DNA from: Sphingobacterium sp. UBA6711
GTDB taxonomy: Bacteria > Bacteroidota > Bacteroidia > Sphingobacteriales > Sphingobacteriaceae
Length of the DNA: 20,181 nt
Assembly (NCBI GenBank): GCA_002454415.1
Contig: DKIT01000195.1
Coordinates: 51,339 to 71,519, forward strand
Direction of reading: 5' to 3'
The position numbers and the translations under genes are program-made. Below, piece after piece: positions 15,787 through 20,181 of the stretch. Numbering within the stretch: position 1 is the stretch's first letter; every line of letters begins with the position of its first letter. The notes beneath the pieces are model-generated. The model was not told the DNA's origin and ran no database searches. It saw nothing but the letters and a program-made list of their open reading frames with translations.

Positions 15787-16875
15787 ATGTCGATGTCAAA
15801 AAAGATACAAGTACTGCATTTTGGTTTTTTGTTGGTGGCCACTTTAATGTTTTCCTGTCAGAAGGAAGCCGTAGAACCAGTCGAATCGGAAGATAATACG
15901 CCTTACGTCCTGGAAGTGCCTGCCAACTTTCCACAGCCAGCTGCAACGCCAGACAATCCCCTCACAAAGGCAGGCGTCGAACTTGGACGGCGCCTGTTTT
16001 ATGAACCCTTACTGTCCTCGACGATGACAGTTTCCTGCGCAAGCTGCCATCATCAGGACCGTGCATTCTCGGATGGTATGGTCCTGTCCAATCTTGGTAT
16101 TTCAGGGAAAGCCCTAGATCGGCATTCTCCAGTATTGTTCAATTTGGCCTGGGCCAATAATGGACTATTCTGGGATGGGGGATCCAAAAATTTAGAATCA
16201 CAAGCCTTCGGTCCGTTGACGCACGAAGATGAAATGGGAATTTATTTTCCCGAAATGGTCGACCGGTTGATGGCCAAGTCGTCCTATGTCGGTCTTTTTA
16301 AAGAAGCATTTGGGGAAAATCCTACGGCCGCCGGGGTGGTCAAGGCGCTGGCACAATTTCAGCGGACGATTATCTCCGCCAATTCAAAATATGACCGTTA
16401 CAAACGCGGTGATAGACAGGTTACTTTCAGCGAGAAGGAATTGCTGGGCATGCAGCTGGTACAGGCAAAATGCGCAGGATGCCATTCTTCGGAACTGTTT
16501 ACAGATAATCAATATCACAATAATGGTGTCGACGCAGATTTTAGTGACGATTCCAAAGATTGGGTCTACAAGGGCAGATATCGTATCAGCTACGACATCA
16601 AAGACCTGGGCGCTTACAAAACGCCTTCTCTACGCAACATTATGGTTAGCGCGCCTTACATGCATGATGGGCGTTTTTCAACCATTGATGAAGTCTTAAA
16701 CCATTATAGATCTGGAGTAAAAAACACAAAATATACAGACCAACTGCTTTTTCAGGACAAGGGGAGTGCGGGAATACCCCTGTCAGACAAAGAAGTGGAA
16801 GCGGTCAAAGCATTTTTAACCAGCCTTACCGACGAGAAACTACTATCAGAAGCGAAGTATGCTGATCCAACGTAA
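15787..16875 (+). CDS. MbnH/MauG-like diheme cytochrome c peroxidase-family lipoprotein, copy 1
   Basis: A 362-residue lipoprotein (C24) with two c-type heme motifs, CASCH (84-88) and CAGCH (229-233), the layout of bacterial diheme peroxidases. FWDGG contains W129, in the place of the Trp that lies between the hemes. After YMHDGRF, Tyr307 falls 12 residues beyond HDG, where classical peroxidases have the axial Met; Tyr there is typical of MauG/MbnH enzymes, which modify protein residues rather than remove peroxide. It follows the MbnP-like gene after 11 bases, supporting an MbnH role of oxidising a Trp of that protein. A second in-frame ATG at 15793 stands better behind the GGGGGG tract and is an equally plausible start. 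Periplasmic. Confidence 0.85.
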   Translation: MSMSKKIQVLHFGFLLVATLMFSCQKEAVEPVESEDNTPYVLEVPANFPQPAATPDNPLTKAGVELGRRLFYEPLLSSTMTVSCASCHHQDRAFSDGMVLSNLGISGKALDRHSPVLFNLAWANNGLFWDGGSKNLESQAFGPLTHEDEMGIYFPEMVDRLMAKSSYVGLFKEAFGENPTAAGVVKALAQFQRTIISANSKYDRYKRGDRQVTFSEKELLGMQLVQAKCAGCHSSELFTDNQYHNNGVDADFSDDSKDWVYKGRYRISYDIKDLGAYKTPSLRNIMVSAPYMHDGRFSTIDEVLNHYRSGVKNTKYTDQLLFQDKGSAGIPLSDKEVEAVKAFLTSLTDEKLLSEAKYADPT

Positions 16876-16908
16876 GACATCAAACGATTAACATAACAAT
16901 AAAAAAAT

Positions 16909-17775
16909 ATGAAAACGATTCAATTTAGTATTTCGGTATTCATTCTGGCCATGATACTCATTTTTGCTTCTGGCTGCAGCAAAAAAGATGCACCAGCACC
17001 GGACGATACCAGAAAAGGTGTATTCTCCATCGAATTTGACAATATAGTCGGCGATGAGACATTGGGATTTGATCCCCGTACCTATAAAAATGCCAAAGGC
17101 GAAACCTTTCGGATCAAGATATTACGGTATTATATCAGCAATATAAAGCTTTACAAAGCCGATGGCAGCGAATATATTGTGCCACAGGAACAGAGCTATT
17201 TTTTTATCGAAGGTTCGGATAAAGCGACCCGATTCACCAAGGTTAATGTCCCTGAGGGGGATTATAGCAAGGTCAAATTCATAATAGGCGTCGATAGTGC
17301 ACGCAGCACAATGCCTACCGAAGCCCGTCAGGGCGTATTGTCTTTCAACCCAGATGAGGGGCATGATGGCATGTACTGGGGATGGAACCAAGGGTATATT
17401 TTCTTTAAACTAGAAGGTTACTGTAATGCGATATCCGACGATCAACAGGGTGATCCGACAGGCAATAAGCAGTTTAAATACCATATCGGCGGTTATGGCG
17501 GTTATAATCCCAAAGCACCTACACTCAACAATATCAGGGAGATTACAATGGATTTAAATCAGGCCGGCATTGCCCAGGTCCGCGAGGGCTTACGCAGCAA
17601 TGTGCATTTGTTCGTTGATGTGATGAAACTGTTCAATGGTCCTTACACATTTTCCATTGTGCAGCATCCAAATGTCATGTTCAGCGAATTTAGCCAAAAT
17701 ATCGCCAATAATTTTACGTCCATGTTTACACATGACCACACCGAAAACTTCGTGAAAAGCGAATCTGAACTGTAA
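16909..17775 (+). CDS. MbnP-like lipoprotein, copy 2
   Basis: A 288-residue lipoprotein (ASGC, C23), related to but clearly diverged from copy 1. Shared landmarks are FSIEFDNIVGDETLGF, LRYYISNIKLYKADG (FRYWVSNVKL in copy 1), NVPEGDYSKVKFIIGVDS and the Trp-rich turn DGMYWGWNQGYIFFKLEG, which is the commoner form of the family motif. It adds a C-terminal His-containing tail (FTHDHTENF) close to the end, which could help to bind metal. The start follows the first MbnH-like gene by 33 bases, and the second MbnH-like gene begins two bases after its stop, so the two are surely made together. Expected to be a periplasmic copper protein matured by that enzyme; inferred from family. Confidence 0.85.
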   Translation: MKTIQFSISVFILAMILIFASGCSKKDAPAPDDTRKGVFSIEFDNIVGDETLGFDPRTYKNAKGETFRIKILRYYISNIKLYKADGSEYIVPQEQSYFFIEGSDKATRFTKVNVPEGDYSKVKFIIGVDSARSTMPTEARQGVLSFNPDEGHDGMYWGWNQGYIFFKLEGYCNAISDDQQGDPTGNKQFKYHIGGYGGYNPKAPTLNNIREITMDLNQAGIAQVREGLRSNVHLFVDVMKLFNGPYTFSIVQHPNVMFSEFSQNIANNFTSMFTHDHTENFVKSESEL

Positions 17776-17777
17776 CT

Positions 17778-18839
17778 ATGAAAAAGTTTATTGTCTTTGC
17801 ACTCGTTTTAGGCCTGGTTTGGGCCTGTCATAAAGCAGATGATATAGCGGAGGATATCTTTCCTGGATTTGTACGTCCCGGCAATTTTCCTGAGCCCGTT
17901 TATAAATTTGAGCGCAATCCCATTACCTCTGAGGTCTTCGAGTTGGGGCGCCAGCTTTTTTATGAACCGCGTCTGTCCCGCAACAATACGATTGCCTGTG
18001 GTAGCTGTCATATCCTTTCAGCGGCATTTACCCACCATGGCCACGATGTGAGCCATGGAATCGACGATAGATTGGGAATTCGCAATCCTATGCCGTTATT
18101 CAATATGGCATGGCAAAAGGAGTTCTTTTGGGATGGAGGTGTTTTCGATTTAGATATGTCGCCTGTCAATGCGATTACCAATCCTGTGGAGATGGACGAG
18201 AGCGTGAGCAATGTGCTGAGCAAGCTGCGCAAAGATTCCGATTATCAGCAGCGGTTTAAGAAAGCATTTGGTAGTGATGGTATTACAGACGAGCGGTTCT
18301 TTAAGGCGCTTTCTCAATTTATGCTGATGGCCATTAGCGCCAATTCTAAATACGATCAGGTCATGCGCAAGGAAAACGGAGCTTCTTTTACTGATGCTGA
18401 AAAAAAAGGCTACCTTTTTTATCAAGAGAACTGCTCCCGCTGTCACACTGAGCCATTATTTACTGATCGTGATTACCACAACAATGGATTGTCACCCAAT
18501 CATGCCAATGATATCGGCAGGGATTCCGTGACCTTAAATCACAATGACCGCTATAAATTCAAGACGCCAAGCCTGCGCAACTTGTCGTATACAGGTCCAT
18601 ATATGCATGACGGCCGTTTTCTGACCTTGGATCGGGTATTGGAACACTACCGTAACGGCATGGTAGATTCCAAAACACTGGATCCGGGATTCCGTAAAGC
18701 CGATGGTACTTTGGGCATTATCATGACAGAGGAAGAAAAAGCAAATCTGTTGGCATTCCTGAAAACATTAAATGATGCCTCTTTCGTAAACAACAAAATG
18801 TTAGGAGAACCTGGAAATACGGGTTTCGTGGTAAATTAA
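17778..18839 (+). CDS. MbnH/MauG-like diheme cytochrome c peroxidase-family lipoprotein, copy 2
   Basis: A 353-residue lipoprotein (WAC, C17) with heme motifs CGSCH (74-78) and CSRCH (219-223). FFWDGG supplies the inter-heme Trp (W118). YMHDGRF is followed, 12 residues after HDG, by Tyr291 at the position of the axial Met of ordinary peroxidases, as in copy 1. A His-rich stretch follows the first heme (HHGHDVSHG, H86-H93), absent from copy 1. It starts two bases after the MbnP-like copy 2 stop, implying translational coupling and a one-to-one enzyme/substrate pair. Copy 1 and copy 2 are similar along their length but far from identical, so this is an old duplication or separate acquisition, not a recent tandem copy. 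Confidence 0.87.
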   Translation: MKKFIVFALVLGLVWACHKADDIAEDIFPGFVRPGNFPEPVYKFERNPITSEVFELGRQLFYEPRLSRNNTIACGSCHILSAAFTHHGHDVSHGIDDRLGIRNPMPLFNMAWQKEFFWDGGVFDLDMSPVNAITNPVEMDESVSNVLSKLRKDSDYQQRFKKAFGSDGITDERFFKALSQFMLMAISANSKYDQVMRKENGASFTDAEKKGYLFYQENCSRCHTEPLFTDRDYHNNGLSPNHANDIGRDSVTLNHNDRYKFKTPSLRNLSYTGPYMHDGRFLTLDRVLEHYRNGMVDSKTLDPGFRKADGTLGIIMTEEEKANLLAFLKTLNDASFVNNKMLGEPGNTGFVVN

Positions 18840-18846
18840 AATAAAT

Positions 18847-19788
18847 ATGAAGCGAATAAAGATAAAACTATTAGTTCTGGCTATGGCCCTATTGCCCCTG
18901 TCATCATGGGCATGTGATATCTGTGGCTGCGGGGTAGGCAGCTATTACTTGGGCATACTGCCTCAGTTTAACAAGCGTTTTGTGGGCGTACGTTATCAAT
19001 ACAAAACTTTACAGACCCACTTGGGGCCTACAGGCAATCGTACGCCGCTCAGTGCGGACGAGACTTATCAGACGATGGAACTCTGGGGAGCATGGAACTT
19101 TGGGAGCCGCTGGCGTGTCATGGCCATCGTACCATACAATTTCAATGAGCGCAAGATTCCAGGAAGCGGTGATATCGGCAAAATGAATGGCCTTGGCGAT
19201 GTGGTCGTGTATGGTTATTACAAAGTCTTCGAAGAGATGGGCGGTACCAGCTCAAACAAGATGTTTAACCATTCCCTTTGGGTAGGGGCGGGAATCAAAG
19301 CGCCGACAGGTAAGTATGACAATTCCCAACGGTCGTCAGCCAGTCAGGATGAGCCCAACAATTTTCAGCTGGGTACAGCCAGCACAGATTTTATGCTCAA
19401 TCTTGCCTATGATATCCGTATAATGGATTTGGGGCTCAATACCAATGTAAGTTATAAGATGAATACAGAGAACAAATACGATTACCGCTATGGTAACAAG
19501 TTTTCTGTCAATTCATTACTTTACTACAAATTCAATATAAAAGATAAAGTCCGTATATCGCCCAACGTGGGAGTGGGCTATGAGACACAGCCTAAAGATG
19601 TCACCATGGCACGATATGATGTTGCTCAGTCAGGAGGGTATAGTCTGGCGGGAATAGGCGGTGTTGAAGTCAATATGGGTAAGGTCAGTGTGGGAGCCAA
19701 CTATCAAACTTTATTGTCTCAGGATCTTGCCGACGGCCGTGCTAAGTCGGGAGGCCGCTGGCTTACGCATATTTCCTATAGTTTTTAA
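18847..19788 (+). CDS. Outer-membrane beta-barrel protein with N-terminal CDICGCG cluster
   Basis: A 313-residue protein with a signal peptide ending SSWA and a mature N-terminus that begins directly with CDICGCG (C23, C26, C28; CxxCxC). The remainder is a series of amphipathic strands with aromatic girdles (VGVRYQYKTL, ELWGAWNFG, WVGAGIKAPTGKYD, SPNVGVGYETQ) and ends THISYSF, with the terminal Phe needed for barrel assembly, so it is an outer-membrane protein of roughly 12-14 strands. I do not recognise a characterised member. It starts seven bases after the second MbnH-like gene and 21 bases before the cytochrome c gene, so it belongs to the same operon. A metal-binding tag on an outer-membrane pore is the obvious guess; it could also be a plain structural disulfide. 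Confidence 0.8.
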   Translation: MKRIKIKLLVLAMALLPLSSWACDICGCGVGSYYLGILPQFNKRFVGVRYQYKTLQTHLGPTGNRTPLSADETYQTMELWGAWNFGSRWRVMAIVPYNFNERKIPGSGDIGKMNGLGDVVVYGYYKVFEEMGGTSSNKMFNHSLWVGAGIKAPTGKYDNSQRSSASQDEPNNFQLGTASTDFMLNLAYDIRIMDLGLNTNVSYKMNTENKYDYRYGNKFSVNSLLYYKFNIKDKVRISPNVGVGYETQPKDVTMARYDVAQSGGYSLAGIGGVEVNMGKVSVGANYQTLLSQDLADGRAKSGGRWLTHISYSF

Positions 19789-19809
19789 TCACCATAACAT
19801 AAAAGCGAG

Positions 19810-20181
19810 ATGAACAAACGAATCAACGTAATCCTTTCCTGTCTCGGTATCATCGGAATGATCGCCTGTGGAGGTAATGGAGAAAAGAAAAAAGAAAGCA
19901 GCGGTAGTACACCGTCAAGTGAATCTGCAGGCTCTACAGAAGCTGCGATATTGGATTTTAAATCAGATGGATCCAAGGGAGTAGGGCCTGTTACCGCTAT
20001 CGAACACAAACCCTTTGATGCACAGCTAGCCAATAAAGGCGTAGATCTTTTTGTTTCTAAGTGTGCTATGTGCCACAATTTTGAGCGGACTTTGGTAGGT
20101 GGGTCGTTGGATGGTGTGGTGAAGCGGCGCACACCAGAATGGATCATGAACATGATGCTGGACCCCGCCACTATGCTCGAG
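19810..20181 (+). CDS. Lipoprotein monoheme cytochrome c, 3'-truncated by window edge
   Basis: The frame opens at ATG 19810 and stays open to the last base (124 codons seen). It has a lipoprotein leader (MIAC, C20), a Ser/Lys-rich flexible linker, and a class I cytochrome c fold with CAMCH (85-89), then RRTPEWIMNMMLDPATM, where a Met in this stretch or just beyond the window would be the sixth heme ligand. From memory, cytochromes with the KGVGPV...RRTPEWIMNM pattern are encoded next to nitrous oxide reductase (nosZ) in Bacteroidota; that gene would lie outside the window and is not seen. It would act as a membrane-anchored periplasmic electron carrier. The opposite-strand frame here is a shadow. 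Confidence 0.85.
   Translation, partial: MNKRINVILSCLGIIGMIACGGNGEKKKESSGSTPSSESAGSTEAAILDFKSDGSKGVGPVTAIEHKPFDAQLANKGVDLFVSKCAMCHNFERTLVGGSLDGVVKRRTPEWIMNMMLDPATMLE

Noticed and set aside
15787..18839. Recent tandem duplication or misassembly of the MbnP/MbnH pair
   Set aside because: The copies differ throughout in sequence, length and spacing; no long DNA identity was noticed between them.
19785..20171. Minus-strand open frame at the window end
   Set aside because: The plus strand here encodes a clear lipoprotein cytochrome c with CAMCH, so the opposite frame is a shadow.
1..20181. CRISPR array, tRNA/rRNA genes, complete insertion sequence, prophage or integrase
   Set aside because: No regularly spaced repeats, cloverleaf-like genes, transposase or integrase motifs were seen on either strand.

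Overview
The window looks like chromosomal DNA of a Bacteroidota bacterium, most likely a Sphingobacteriaceae member such as Sphingobacterium. The genus is inference; the phylum rests on TAnnTTTG-type promoters, many short lipoprotein leaders, a TPR/LuxR-like regulator typical of the phylum and an AT-rich background. No rRNA, tRNA, CRISPR array or complete mobile element was found, and no gene-free stretch exceeds 300 bases.

Region 1 (1-2810): the 3' part of a membrane-anchored TPR/helix-turn-helix regulator, a DeoR-family repressor, and an exported xylose-isomerase-like TIM-barrel enzyme, closed by a strong bidirectional terminator. Region 2 (2814-6000): a DUF1080 lipoprotein (3-keto-disaccharide hydrolase family) divergent from an FAD-dependent GMC dehydrogenase and its Tat-leader small subunit. 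With the TIM-barrel enzyme these form a plausible periplasmic 3-keto-glycoside module: C3 oxidation of a glycoside, then cleavage of the keto product. Short TGCAA/TTGCA repeats lie in front of the DeoR gene, in the divergent promoter, and before the gene at 7790.

Region 3 (6036-8848): ordinary metabolic genes: a YddG-like exporter, a RidA-family protein without the usual active-site Arg, and a secreted AstE/ASPA-type zinc hydrolase.

Region 4 (8943-20181) is the notable part, apparently devoted to copper and periplasmic redox. A minus-strand set encodes a small Cys-rich membrane protein, a siderophore-type TonB receptor and a PepSY reductase-like protein. Divergent from it, a paralogue of the small Cys protein starts a plus-strand series: a SCO-type copper chaperone gene broken by one in-frame stop, a Met/His-rich lipoprotein with two YtkA-like repeats, two successive MbnP-like/MbnH-like pairs (copper-binding lipoprotein plus diheme MauG-type peroxidase), an outer-membrane barrel with an N-terminal CxxCxC cluster, and the start of a lipoprotein cytochrome c that runs off the window. 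My inference is a copper acquisition/delivery locus, possibly feeding a copper enzyme such as nitrous oxide reductase encoded just downstream. The twin MbnP/MbnH pairs, the paired CxGxCVLMKK proteins and the Cys-tagged barrel are the best candidates for an undescribed system.
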